From NCBI GenBank assembly GCA_017529175.1, contig JAFXNX010000334.1, forward strand, positions 1 to 8,853: 8,853 nt of DNA, read 5' to 3'. Source of the stretch: Clostridia bacterium (GTDB lineage Bacteria; Bacillota_A; Clostridia; Oscillospirales; CAG-272). Under the pieces are notes generated by a model. That model did no database searches. It was given only the letters and a program-made list of their open reading frames with translations, and had not been told where the DNA came from. Positions 1 through 7,862 of this stretch are shown piece after piece; within the stretch, counting starts at the first letter, position 1; each line of letters starts with the position of its first letter. Made by a program: the position numbers and the translations under genes.

Positions 1-211
1 AAAGATACTCGCTGACGGCGGTCGAGAGAACAGAGTCGCCGAGGAACTCAAGACGCTCGTTGCATTCGCACTTTTTTCCCTTTGCGCGAAGTTCATTTGA
101 ATATGAAGAATGTGTGAGAGCGGTCAGAAGAAGGCTCTTGTTCTTATATTCGTATCCAACGACCGCTTCAAGGGTATCGGTCGGAAGCGGATACTTGTTT
201 TGGCTTTTCAT
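1..211 (-). CDS. rnc: Ribonuclease III, N-terminal part (runs off the window edge)
   Basis: Endoribonuclease that cuts double-stranded RNA, including the rRNA precursor stems. Only the first 70 codons are present; the 3' part lies beyond position 1. The translation holds the RNase III signature [12 protein letters not shown] at residues 51-62. Its E52 and D59 sit seven residues apart, like the catalytic E38 and D45 of the E. coli enzyme. It is preceded by the usual HSSYSNE segment. The dsRNA-binding domain is outside the window. The ATG at 209-211 has a strong Shine-Dalgarno AAGGAG (218-223, minus strand) at good spacing. The gene begins 14 nt after the plsX stop, so the two are surely cotranscribed. 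In many Firmicutes acpP lies between plsX and rnc; here it does not. Identity is secure from the signature and the neighbour. Confidence 0.95.
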   Translation of the reverse strand, partial: MKSQNKYPLPTDTLEAVVGYEYKNKSLLLTALTHSSYSNELRAKGKKCECNERLEFLGDSVLSTAVSEYL

Positions 212-225
212 AGAAGTCTCCTTGT

Positions 226-1269
226 TTATTTTTCGGCGCTGACGTCTGACGCCGCTGCTTTCATCGCGGCGCGCTTTGCCGCTTTTTCAGCGGTCATTGC
301 GGCGATCTCTTCACTGACGCCTGTCTTTGCAAAGTTGATAGCCTGTCTCACTGCGTTCCTTATAGCCTTCGCGTCGGAACTTCCGTGCGCTTTTATAACC
401 GGTTTGGACAGTCCGAGCAGCGGCGCGCCGCCGTACTCGGAAGCGTCAAACTGACGTTTCAGACCAACTATCTGACCTTTCATCGCAAGAAAGCTGAATT
501 TTGATCTGCTGTTTTTCGAATACATTTCTTTGAGGGTCTTCATAAAGAATTTGCCGAAGCCCTCAGTATATTTCAAGACGATATTTCCCGTGAAGCCGTC
601 GGTAACAAGGATATCGCACGGCGCAAACGGTATGTCGCGGGACTCAACGTTTCCGACAAAATTAACGGTAGTCGATGCTTTGAGCCGTTGATACGTTTCT
701 ATCTGGAGTTCAGTTCCTTTATGTTCTTCCGCGCCGTTGTTGAGAAGACCGACGCGTGGGCTCTTCATACCGAACAGATTTTTCATATAGATCGACGCCA
801 TGTCTGCCCAAGTCTCCATATACTCGGGGAGAGCTGTAACGTTAGCTCCGCAGTCGACGAGCATCACCGGTTCCGGAAACGGCAGGATCATAGCAAGGCA
901 AGGGCGTCTTATTCCCTTAATCGCTCTTATGATAAGAGTCGCTCCGACCTGCAGTGCTCCGGTGTTCCCCGCCGAAACGAAAGCGTCGGCGTTATTCTTA
1001 AGTTCGTAAAGTCCCGCTCCCATTGAAGAGTTTTTCTTATCTTTTACGACACAGTTGGGCTCATCGTCCATTGTGACAACGCTGTCCGCGTGCAGAATGT
1101 CGATCTTTGAAAGAGAGAGTCCCATATCTTTGGCGCAGGACTCGATAACCTGGCGCCGTCCCGTCAGAACGATTTCAGTATCGGAAAAAGCGGTAGCCGC
1201 CTCGACAGCTCCCTTTACTATTTCGTGCGGCGCGTTATCGCCGCTCATAGCGTCAATTATGATCCTCAT
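226..1269 (-). CDS. plsX: Phosphate acyltransferase PlsX
   Basis: Soluble, peripheral-membrane enzyme that converts acyl-ACP and phosphate to acyl-phosphate, the donor for PlsY in the first step of phospholipid synthesis. The 347-residue product fits the family, usually about 330-345. Family landmarks seen: N-terminal [10 protein letters not shown] (5-14), SAGNTGAL (99-106), [11 protein letters not shown] (175-185), [11 protein letters not shown] (223-233) and the C-terminal YGGAPLLGL...IKAHGSS (279-298). The usual AMGGDNAP has Ser at residue 9 in place of Gly. Residues about 320-347 form an Ala/Lys-rich tail that looks like a lineage-specific extension. The ATG at 1269 is preceded by AGGGGA (1276-1281). 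It starts 17 nt after the trmFO stop and ends 14 nt before rnc, so it is an internal operon gene. Confidence 0.96.
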   Translation of the reverse strand: MRIIIDAMSGDNAPHEIVKGAVEAATAFSDTEIVLTGRRQVIESCAKDMGLSLSKIDILHADSVVTMDDEPNCVVKDKKNSSMGAGLYELKNNADAFVSAGNTGALQVGATLIIRAIKGIRRPCLAMILPFPEPVMLVDCGANVTALPEYMETWADMASIYMKNLFGMKSPRVGLLNNGAEEHKGTELQIETYQRLKASTTVNFVGNVESRDIPFAPCDILVTDGFTGNIVLKYTEGFGKFFMKTLKEMYSKNSRSKFSFLAMKGQIVGLKRQFDASEYGGAPLLGLSKPVIKAHGSSDAKAIRNAVRQAINFAKTGVSEEIAAMTAEKAAKRAAMKAAASDVSAEK

Positions 1270-1286
1270 GACCGATCCCCTGAGAG

Positions 1287-2606
1287 TTATTTTATAATTT
1301 CAAGTTTATCAATGATATCGAGCGAACGCTTTGCGTAATAAGCGTAGCGCATCTTTTTCCCGCCTTTGATCTTTACGTCCGGCGACGGCATTATCCCGAA
1401 GTTTGCGTTCATCGGCTGAAATTCCGAGACGCCCCCGCGCATAACGTAATTTGCCATAGCGCCGATCATCGTTTCGGCGGGGAAACGGAAGATTTCTTCT
1501 CCGAGCGCGCGTGACGCGGCCGATACGCCCGCGACAAAGCCGGATGCGGCGGACTCGATATAACCTTCAACTCCGGTCATCTGTCCGGCAAAGAAGATAT
1601 TGTGATCGCTCCTTAAACTGTAATCGGAATCAAGCAGTTCGGGAGAATTGAGAAAAGTATTTCTGTGCATAACGCCGTATCTCAAAAACTCCGCGTTCTC
1701 AAGACCGGGTATCATTCCGAATACACGGCGCTGTTCGGGAAACTTCAGATGTGTCTGGAATCCGACGAGGTTGAACATAGTTCCCTCTTCGTTTTCACGG
1801 CGAAGCTGAACGACGGCATAATAAGTCTCGCCCGTTTCGGGATTCGTTATACCGACGGGTTTCATCGGACCGAATCTGAGAGTGTCCTTTCCGCGCGACG
1901 CCATCACTTCTACAGGCATACATCCCTCAAACACCTTGAGCGCGTCGCCGTCTTCAAAATCGTGAAGTTCAGCCACCTCAGCGGACATGAGCGCGTCATA
2001 GAAAGCGTTATACTGCTGCTCAGTCATCGGACAGTTGATATAATCAGCGTCTCCTTTTCCGTACCTGGACGCGAAAAACGCCTTATCCATATCTATACTG
2101 TCGTAGCTGACGATAGGCGCCGCCGCGTCAAAGAAAGACATCTTGTTTCCGCCGGTCAGCGTATCAATATACTTCGCCATTCTTTCCGAAGTCAGAGGAC
2201 CTGTCGCAATAACCGTCACCTCACCGTCCGGAACGCTGTCGCATTCCTTCTCAATGACCTCGATCAGCGGTTCGTTCTTTATCTTTTCCGTGATATAGTC
2301 GGAAAATTTGACTCTGTCGACCGCAAGTGCGCCTCCCGCAGATACTTTTGAGCACTCCGCGCTCTCCATGATAAGAGAGCCCAGACGCCTCAGTTCTTCT
2401 TTGAGTAAGCCGATCGCGGATTCAACCGAGTTGTTTCTGAACGAATTTGAGCAGACGAGTTCGGCAAAGCCGTCGTATTTGTGCGCGGGCGTCATCTTTT
2501 TCGGTTTCATCTCGTAAAGACGCACTCTAACGCCGCGACGCGCCGCCTGCCACGCGGCCTCGGACCCCGCGAGTCCCGCGCCGTATACGTTTATATGATC
2601 AAGCAT
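1287..2606 (-). CDS. trmFO: Methylenetetrahydrofolate-tRNA (uracil-54-C5)-methyltransferase, FAD-dependent
   Basis: Makes ribothymidine at position 54 of the tRNA T-loop using methylene-tetrahydrofolate as carbon donor and FADH2 as reductant. The 439-residue length is typical. Seen in the sequence: the dinucleotide-binding GAGLAGSEAA at residues 9-18, CSNSFRNNS beginning at C52, and FEGCMPVE with C229. These two cysteines align with the catalytic pair known from Bacillus subtilis TrmFO (C53 and C226). RFGPMKPVGI and FAGQMTGVEGYIESAASG are further family landmarks. The ATG (2604-2606) lies one nucleotide after the topA stop (2608-2610). Its Shine-Dalgarno AGAAGGA (about 2614-2620) sits inside the topA end, so translation is probably coupled. 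The dprA-topA-trmFO order is shared with many Firmicutes. Confidence 0.97.
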   Translation of the reverse strand: MLDHINVYGAGLAGSEAAWQAARRGVRVRLYEMKPKKMTPAHKYDGFAELVCSNSFRNNSVESAIGLLKEELRRLGSLIMESAECSKVSAGGALAVDRVKFSDYITEKIKNEPLIEVIEKECDSVPDGEVTVIATGPLTSERMAKYIDTLTGGNKMSFFDAAAPIVSYDSIDMDKAFFASRYGKGDADYINCPMTEQQYNAFYDALMSAEVAELHDFEDGDALKVFEGCMPVEVMASRGKDTLRFGPMKPVGITNPETGETYYAVVQLRRENEEGTMFNLVGFQTHLKFPEQRRVFGMIPGLENAEFLRYGVMHRNTFLNSPELLDSDYSLRSDHNIFFAGQMTGVEGYIESAASGFVAGVSAASRALGEEIFRFPAETMIGAMANYVMRGGVSEFQPMNANFGIMPSPDVKIKGGKKMRYAYYAKRSLDIIDKLEIIK

Positions 2607-2607
2607 A

Positions 2608-4872
2608 TCACGATTCCTTCTGATAGTCGCACGACTTGCAGAATATCACGTTTTTGCCCTTCTTCTTATAGAGCATCTCTCCGCATTCCGGACATTTGTC
2701 GGCAAGCGGGAAATCCCACGATGAGAAATCGCACTTCGGATAATTCGAGCAGCTGTAGAACTGCGATCTGTTTTTTCCGCGCTTTGATACGAGATCTCCG
2801 CCGCACTTCGGGCATTTTGCGTCTATCGTATTTGTCTTTCTCTTCGTGAATTTACACTTCGGGTAGTTAACACAAGCGTAGAACGCTCCGTATCTGCCGT
2901 TTCTCAAAACCATATCGGAGCCGCAGGTCTCGCATTTGAACGGCGCTATCTCAAGAGGCGCGTCGTCCTTCTTCTCATCTTTTGTCTCCGATGCGGCGGC
3001 AGTTTTGGCTTTATCACCGCCGAGCTGCTTTGTATTGCGGCACTTCGGATAATTCGGACACGCAGCGAACTTGCCGAATCTGCCCGTCTTGACGATCATT
3101 CTCGCGCCGCAAAGATCGCATATAATATCAGTCTCTTCCACGGGAAGGACGTAAGCTCCCTGCTTGACCGTTGATTCCGCGTGCTCAAGCTCCTTATTGA
3201 ATTTTTCATAGAATTCGCCGAGAGTAGTCTCAAGCGTTGCAGAACCGTTTTCGATGCTGTCGAGCTTTTCCTCCATCTGAGCGGTATATTCATAGTCGAC
3301 TATGTCGGGGAACGAATCCTTCATCAGTTGAGTCGTGATCTCTCCGAGAGGGGTGGGAACGAGACTGCGTCCTTCGCGGCGAACGTATCCGCGCGTGAAG
3401 ACTATCGTTATGATCGAGTTGTACGTACTCGGTCTGCCGATGCCCTTCTCCTCAAGGAATTTTACAAGGGACGCCTCGGTATATCTTGCGGGTGGCTCCG
3501 TAAAATGCTGATTTGCCGAGACGGACAAAGGATCGAGTATTTCTCCTTCCGATACAGCGGGGATCGCGTCCTTATCCGCTTTCTTATCCGGCTCGTCAGT
3601 CGACTCTTCATAGAGCGCGAGAAAGCCCGGGAACACAACTGTGTTTCCCGCCGCATGGAAAATATGTCCGGAACATTCAAACGTGCAGTTAACGGCGGAT
3701 ATCTCCGCGGACTGCATCTGGCTCGCAAGGAACCTGTCCCAGATCAGCTTGTAAAGCTTGAACTGATCGCCCGTCAGATGCTTTTTGATCCTTGCGGGTT
3801 CAAGAGCAAGGTTTGACGGTCTTATCGCCTCGTGCGCGTCCTGAGCGTTTGCTTTCGATTTATATACTCTCGTTTTCTGCGGATAATATGACGCGCCGTA
3901 CTTGTCAAGAATGAACTTCTTCGCTGCATCCTGCGCTACTGTCGACACGCGCAAAGAGTCGGTTCTCATATAGGTTATAAGTCCTTGTACGCCGCCGTCC
4001 TCGTGACCTACGTTGACACCTTCGTATAGCTCTTGCGCCACTTTCATCGCTTTGGCGGTCTGGAAACCGAGCTTACGGGACGCTTCCTGCTGCAGTGTCG
4101 ACGTTGTGAACGGGGGCGCGGGCATTCTGTATTTCGTGGATTCTTTAACTTCAACTGTTTTGAAAGGCTTGCCTTTTACGTCCGCGACGACTGCAGAAGC
4201 GTCGGATTCGCATTTGAGGTCTGCTTTTCTCTTACCTGGCGCTTTTCCGTAATAGTGGACTGTAAATTCTTTACCGTCTTTGCACTTCAGGTCAGCGTCG
4301 ATAGTCCAGAATTCTTTGGGAACGAACGCTCTGATCTCGTTTTCACGATCGACGATTATGCGGGTAACGACAGACTGTACGCGTCCGGCGGAAAGACCGC
4401 TCTTTACGTTCTTCCAAAGGAACGGGCTGAGTTTGTAGCCGACGATCCTGTCAAGGATACGCCTCGTCTGCTGAGCGTTGACAAGATCCATGTCAATATC
4501 GCGCGGGTGCTTGATCGCGTCTTTGACCGCATTCTTCGTTATCTCGTTGAAGGTTATCCTTCTGACCTTTTCTTTCGGTATCTCGAGCGCGCTGACGAGA
4601 TGCCAGGAGATCGCCTCGCCCTCGCGGTCCGGGTCGGGCGCGAGATATACTTTATCAGCGCGTTTCGCGTCTTTTTTAAGGTCTCTGATGAGGTCGCCTT
4701 TTCCTCTTATATTGATATAGTGCGCCGAGAAATTGTCGTCTATATCAATGCCGAGAGTCGATTTGGGAAGGTCTCTGATATGTCCCTTCGACGCCACGAC
4801 TTTATATGTTGATCCGAGATAATTCTTGATAGTGTTGGATTTTGTCGGCGATTCTACTATTACGAGATTCAT
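2608..4872 (-). CDS. topA: DNA topoisomerase I (type IA)
   Basis: Relaxes negative supercoils behind the transcription machinery by cutting one strand through a 5'-phosphotyrosine link. Numbering from the preferred start gives 754 residues. Seen: Toprim domain with LVIVESPTK (E7) and DPDREGEA (D80, D82, E84), the catalytic GLITYMRTDS with Y301, and RYTEASLVKFLEEKGIGRPSTY near 461-484. The C terminus has four complete four-cysteine zinc ribbons, at C585/588/605/611, C647/650/667/673, C687/690/708/714 and C727/730/745/748. A charged Ala/Lys/Asp linker separates the first two. The ATG at 4872 has Shine-Dalgarno AAAGGAAA (4880-4887) and gives the usual MNLVIVESP beginning. An in-frame ATG at 4908 would add 12 residues and overlap dprA, and I reject it. 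The gap to dprA is 22 nt. Confidence 0.97.
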   Translation of the reverse strand: MNLVIVESPTKSNTIKNYLGSTYKVVASKGHIRDLPKSTLGIDIDDNFSAHYINIRGKGDLIRDLKKDAKRADKVYLAPDPDREGEAISWHLVSALEIPKEKVRRITFNEITKNAVKDAIKHPRDIDMDLVNAQQTRRILDRIVGYKLSPFLWKNVKSGLSAGRVQSVVTRIIVDRENEIRAFVPKEFWTIDADLKCKDGKEFTVHYYGKAPGKRKADLKCESDASAVVADVKGKPFKTVEVKESTKYRMPAPPFTTSTLQQEASRKLGFQTAKAMKVAQELYEGVNVGHEDGGVQGLITYMRTDSLRVSTVAQDAAKKFILDKYGASYYPQKTRVYKSKANAQDAHEAIRPSNLALEPARIKKHLTGDQFKLYKLIWDRFLASQMQSAEISAVNCTFECSGHIFHAAGNTVVFPGFLALYEESTDEPDKKADKDAIPAVSEGEILDPLSVSANQHFTEPPARYTEASLVKFLEEKGIGRPSTYNSIITIVFTRGYVRREGRSLVPTPLGEITTQLMKDSFPDIVDYEYTAQMEEKLDSIENGSATLETTLGEFYEKFNKELEHAESTVKQGAYVLPVEETDIICDLCGARMIVKTGRFGKFAACPNYPKCRNTKQLGGDKAKTAAASETKDEKKDDAPLEIAPFKCETCGSDMVLRNGRYGAFYACVNYPKCKFTKRKTNTIDAKCPKCGGDLVSKRGKNRSQFYSCSNYPKCDFSSWDFPLADKCPECGEMLYKKKGKNVIFCKSCDYQKES

Positions 4873-4894
4873 TAATTGCTTTCCTTTCGATTCT

Positions 4895-6322
4895 TTATAT
4901 CTCTTCATCCGGGAGCGTTATGTCGTCGGCGCTTGTTCTCATGAAATATCCACCCGCGCCGGCTTCAATCGCGCCGCTGACTTCAAGCATCGTCATAGAC
5001 GCCATAACGTCGGCTATTGTGATATCGTCAGAGATCAGCTCTTCCTGTATCATCGGAGTGTCGGGTATCATAGAGTTATATATCTTAAGGTCTTTTTCAC
5101 TTAACAGTTCAAAGTCGATGCGTTTCGGCTCCGAGGGAGCGTCGGCAAAACCGGGCTTTGACTTTTTAGCATCAGCCCGGGACTTTGCGGGAAGGACGTC
5201 CGGTTTTTTATAAGTATCGTCAAAATCGAATGTTTTATTATCGTACCTGCCGGAGTCTTCACCGATAAATACGACGGGCGGCTCGTCAAGAGAGCGCGGC
5301 GCCGACCTTTTTGAATAAACGTCGCTGCGTTCTTTATCGGTCGTCACACCGTACATCAGACGCACGCGTTCAGCCGAGCGCTCAAAGTCGATCTCTTTGA
5401 ATTCCGTACGCACGTATGACAAGTCAAGCGTATGAGGATATACGTACTCGTATCTCTCGAGAATATCAGCGGGACGTGTTACCGCAAAAGCTCCTTCCTT
5501 GATAAGGAAGTTCGTACCTTCCGACATCTCGCGTCCGACGCTGCCGGGCAGCGCGAAAAGATCTTTTCCCTGATACACGGCGTGTCTTGCAGTGATCAGC
5601 GAACCGCTGTCGCTTGCCGCCTCTATGACGAGCGTACCCTGCGACAGAGCGCTGATGATCCTGTTTCTTTGCGGGAAGGAATTTCTCTTCGGTCTTGATC
5701 CGGGAGGATACTCCGTTATTACCGCGCCGCTCTTTGCCACGGCTTTGAAAAGCTTTTCGTGTTCCTTCGGATAAACGACGTCGATACCGCATCCGAGCAC
5801 GCCGACTGTCGCGCCGCCACCTGCAAGAGCTGACGCCATTGCCATCGAATCTATACCGAGAGCAAGTCCGCTGACGACGATCGCTCCTGCGCGCGCAAGT
5901 CCGTAACCGAATCTGAACGCGTTGACAGCGCCGTAGTCGGTCATATTCCTCGAGCCGACGACAGCGACGGAACAGTTAGCGTCAAGATCGGGCAGCTCTC
6001 CGACACAATACAGCGTGAGCGGAGCGTCGCGAAGAGAATATAGATTTGACGGATAATTCTTATCATCGGGCGTTATTATATCGACGCCAGCTTTATTGCA
6101 CCATGATACGATGCTTTCGGCGTCATCCGTGTCGTGTTTTAATATCTCGGAAAACAGAGCGTCGCTCTTCTTTATTATCCCGCACTTCTCAAGTTCCGAT
6201 TCGTCTGCTTTGAAAACGCCCTTTGCGTCCTCAAAGTATCTTATGAGATTTACCGCCCTGCGGCTCGCGCTCTGACATAAAAGAGAGAGCCACACCCAGT
6301 ATAATTTGTTTTTGTTTGTCAT
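4895..6322 (-). CDS. dprA: DNA-processing protein DprA (Smf family), long-linker form
   Basis: Binds incoming single-stranded DNA during transformation and loads RecA on it; widely kept even in species not known to be competent. The 475-residue product shows an N-terminal SAM-like helical region (about 1-75). A Rossmann-fold core (about 85-290) follows, with VVGSR (121-125), SGLALGID (151-158), GVLGCGIDVVYP (174-185), RNSFPQRNR (213-221) and ALPGSVG (257-263). A winged-helix C-terminal domain spans about 406-462. Between core and winged helix lies an unusually long charged segment (about 295-405), making the protein about 100 residues longer than common homologues. The start overlaps the stop of the methyltransferase gene as ATGA (6319-6322). 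No clear Shine-Dalgarno is seen, so translation probably depends on coupling. Confidence 0.96.
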   Translation of the reverse strand: MTNKNKLYWVWLSLLCQSASRRAVNLIRYFEDAKGVFKADESELEKCGIIKKSDALFSEILKHDTDDAESIVSWCNKAGVDIITPDDKNYPSNLYSLRDAPLTLYCVGELPDLDANCSVAVVGSRNMTDYGAVNAFRFGYGLARAGAIVVSGLALGIDSMAMASALAGGGATVGVLGCGIDVVYPKEHEKLFKAVAKSGAVITEYPPGSRPKRNSFPQRNRIISALSQGTLVIEAASDSGSLITARHAVYQGKDLFALPGSVGREMSEGTNFLIKEGAFAVTRPADILERYEYVYPHTLDLSYVRTEFKEIDFERSAERVRLMYGVTTDKERSDVYSKRSAPRSLDEPPVVFIGEDSGRYDNKTFDFDDTYKKPDVLPAKSRADAKKSKPGFADAPSEPKRIDFELLSEKDLKIYNSMIPDTPMIQEELISDDITIADVMASMTMLEVSGAIEAGAGGYFMRTSADDITLPDEEI

Positions 6323-7140
6323 AGTTCAGTCAGTTTAGAATATTCCCACATAATAACGGATGACGCTACCGCGGCGTTGAGAGATTCGGAGCGCGGGTCC
6401 ATCGGTATCATCAGGTAGTCTTTACAAACGAGCGACACGGATCTGCTTATCCCGTGTCCTTCGTTTCCGATCACAACGACGTCGTTCATTTGCAGATCGA
6501 AAGCGCGTATATCGTGCGCCCCTTCGGTCGCGGCGGCGCCGATTATGCGTCTGCCCCGATCCGAAAGAGAGCGCAAATACTCCGACATATCGTCGCAGAA
6601 TATGACGGGAAGCTTGAATACCGCCCCCATAGAAGCTCGAGCGGCCTTTCCTCCGTACACGTCGGCGCAGTCGCCGAGCAGTACCGCGTCGTAACCGAAC
6701 GCAAGAGCGCTCCTCATCACGGCTCCGAGGTTACCGGGGTCTCTTATGCCGTCAAACGCTATTACGAGCTTGCCGTCAAGCGATGAAGGCATAGCGTCGC
6801 ATGACGCCTTATGACACGACGGAAAACGCGACACTGCGATTATCCCCTGCGGCGCGCTCTCGGATGTGACCTTCTCAAATGCGGGCGCTGCGAGAATATA
6901 TTGTATAACATTATCGCCGCATTTGTCAAGTACGCGTTTTACTTCGGCGTCATCAAAGCGCTCTTCCGATATCAGCATACACTCGGCGCATCCGGAATCG
7001 ACGCACTCTTCTGCAAGTTTTACTCCTTCAGCGAGAAACAGACTCATTTCGCGTCTGTACTTCGATTGCGACAGCTTCGAAAACGCTTTTATCTTTTCAT
7101 TCTGTTTTGATGAAATATACTCTGTTCTATCAATACTCAT
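6319..7140 (-). CDS. SpoU/TrmH-family RNA 2'-O-methyltransferase
   Basis: SPOUT-superfamily enzyme that probably methylates a ribose 2'-OH in rRNA with S-adenosylmethionine; the target nucleotide cannot be read from sequence. Numbering from the ATG at 7140 (273 residues), the N-terminal half (about 5-110) resembles the SpoU substrate-binding domain, with FLAEG (35-39). The C-terminal catalytic half has the three knot motifs: DPGNLGAVMRSA (134-145), VVVIGNEGHGI (221-231) and IPMDPRSESLNAAVASS (245-261). A GTG two codons upstream (7146) is an alternative start. Neither has a convincing Shine-Dalgarno. The start lies only 22 nt after the terminator that closes the rplT operon. The 3' end overlaps dprA by 4 nt. 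It could be an RlmB-, TsnR- or YsgA-like subgroup; I do not assign a symbol. Confidence 0.93.
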   Translation of the reverse strand: MSIDRTEYISSKQNEKIKAFSKLSQSKYRREMSLFLAEGVKLAEECVDSGCAECMLISEERFDDAEVKRVLDKCGDNVIQYILAAPAFEKVTSESAPQGIIAVSRFPSCHKASCDAMPSSLDGKLVIAFDGIRDPGNLGAVMRSALAFGYDAVLLGDCADVYGGKAARASMGAVFKLPVIFCDDMSEYLRSLSDRGRRIIGAAATEGAHDIRAFDLQMNDVVVIGNEGHGISRSVSLVCKDYLMIPMDPRSESLNAAVASSVIMWEYSKLTEL

Positions 7141-7162
7141 TATCACTGTTCATTTGAGCATC

Positions 7163-7187
7163 AAAAAACCCGGTAAAACCGGGTTTT
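7163..7187 (-). terminator. Intrinsic terminator after rplT
   Basis: On the minus strand the sequence reads AAAACCCGG, a loop TTTTA, then CCGGGTTTT and two further T. The stem is 9 bp (7165-7173 pairing with 7179-7187) with a GC-rich heart and a run of six T (7163-7168). It lies 14 nt after the rplT stop, the classic place for a Rho-independent terminator. The hairpin is nearly symmetric, so it could act on either strand, but no plus-strand gene enters it. The downstream methyltransferase gene begins 22 nt later, which leaves little room for a separate promoter. Confidence 0.88.
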
Positions 7188-7200
7188 CAAGCTCTGATAT

Positions 7201-7554
7201 TTAAAGCGCAGCTTTAGCTTTTTCTACGAGAGCTGCAAAGCCTTCTTTGTCGTAAATTGCGATCTCGGAGAGCATTTTTCTGTTAAGATCGATACCCGCC
7301 TTCTTGAGACCGTTCATGAACTTCGAATAGTTGATGCCGTTTGCCTTGCATCCTGCGGAAATTCTCGTGATCCAAAGAGCACGGAAATCTCTCTTCTTCT
7401 GCTTGCGGCCGATATAAGCGTAGTTACCGCTCTTCATTACCGCCTGCTTCGCCATCTTGAAATGCTTACTCTTGGAACCGTAGTATCCCTTCGCAGCCTT
7501 CAGTACTTTATTTCTTCTCTTGCGAGTCATCATCGCGCCTTTTACTCTTGCCAT
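7201..7554 (-). CDS. rplT: 50S ribosomal protein L20
   Basis: Large-subunit protein that binds 23S rRNA early in assembly and, in Firmicutes and Proteobacteria, represses its own operon by binding the mRNA. The 117-residue product matches the family length. It starts [19 protein letters not shown] and continues with the basic [17 protein letters not shown] helix. The globular C-terminal half holds [13 protein letters not shown] and [21 protein letters not shown]. The ATG at 7554 is preceded by a Shine-Dalgarno AAAGGAC at about 10 nt. It is the last gene of infC-rpmI-rplT; the gap from rpmI is 53 nt and a terminator follows. It is the likely ligand of the leader structure at 8391-8507. Confidence 0.98.
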   Translation of the reverse strand: MARVKGAMMTRKRRNKVLKAAKGYYGSKSKHFKMAKQAVMKSGNYAYIGRKQKKRDFRALWITRISAGCKANGINYSKFMNGLKKAGIDLNRKMLSEIAIYDKEGFAALVEKAKAAL

Positions 7555-7607
7555 GTTTCTTAGTCCTTTCCTGTCTTAAATAATTTTTCGAACCCGATCT
7601 TGTTCGC

Positions 7608-7805
7608 TCAGTCTTTGCAGATAAGTCTCTTGACGTTAGCTGTCATTGCGGGACTGAGAATCTGGCTGCTGCGGAGTTTTCTCTTTCTCTTCTGATTCTT
7701 CTGTCCGAGGTTGTGACGGTGATCCGAGTGGAACGTCTTGACCTTTCCGTTTGCCGTAACAGAGAATCTCTTTGCTGATGCTCTATGTGTCTTGATCTTT
7801 CCCAT
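7608..7805 (-). CDS. rpmI: 50S ribosomal protein L35
   Basis: Small, very basic large-subunit protein of 65 residues, the usual size. It starts MGKIKTHRASAKRFSVTANGK and contains RHNLGQKNQKRKRKLR, both typical of L35. The ATG at 7805 has a Shine-Dalgarno AAAGGAC on the minus strand, about 8 nt upstream. It lies between infC and rplT, the invariant order for this operon. The gap to infC is 57 nt and holds a small hairpin (7837-7850). Confidence 0.98.
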   Translation of the reverse strand: MGKIKTHRASAKRFSVTANGKVKTFHSDHRHNLGQKNQKRKRKLRSSQILSPAMTANVKRLICKD

Positions 7806-7836
7806 TGTTTTTGTCCTTTCGAATGAAAATATTTAA

Positions 7837-7850
7837 CGGCATATTTGCCG
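7837..7850 (-). other. Small hairpin between infC and rpmI
   Basis: Perfect 5-bp stem CGGCA / TGCCG with a 4-nt loop AATA on the minus strand, 12 nt after the infC stop. The stretch that follows is TTAAATATTTT rather than a clean T-run, so it is at most a weak terminator. It could slow polymerase or mark a processing site. In E. coli an L20-responsive pseudoknot affects rpmI, but nothing here shows such a structure. Confidence 0.35.
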
Positions 7851-7862
7851 AAGCGAACTGAT

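Noticed and set aside
1665..2351. Plus-strand open frame of 228 codons opposite trmFO
   Set aside because: Antisense shadow; the product has no recognisable domain and the minus frame is a complete TrmFO.
2608..3140. Repeated cysteine motifs as a tandem DNA repeat
   Set aside because: These are the four zinc ribbons of TopA; the similarity is at protein level and normal for the family.
4033..4812. Long plus-strand open frame of 259 codons opposite topA
   Set aside because: Antisense shadow of the topA coding strand: no family resemblance, no Shine-Dalgarno, and the minus-strand frame holds a complete topoisomerase I.
4873..4908. Upstream ATG extension of topA (12 residues)
   Set aside because: It overlaps dprA and the topA Shine-Dalgarno; the ATG at 4872 gives the standard N terminus with good spacing.
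7130..7153. Seven-codon mini-ORF (MNSDNEY) just before the methyltransferase gene
   Set aside because: Out of frame, no Shine-Dalgarno, no regulatory codons; expected by chance.
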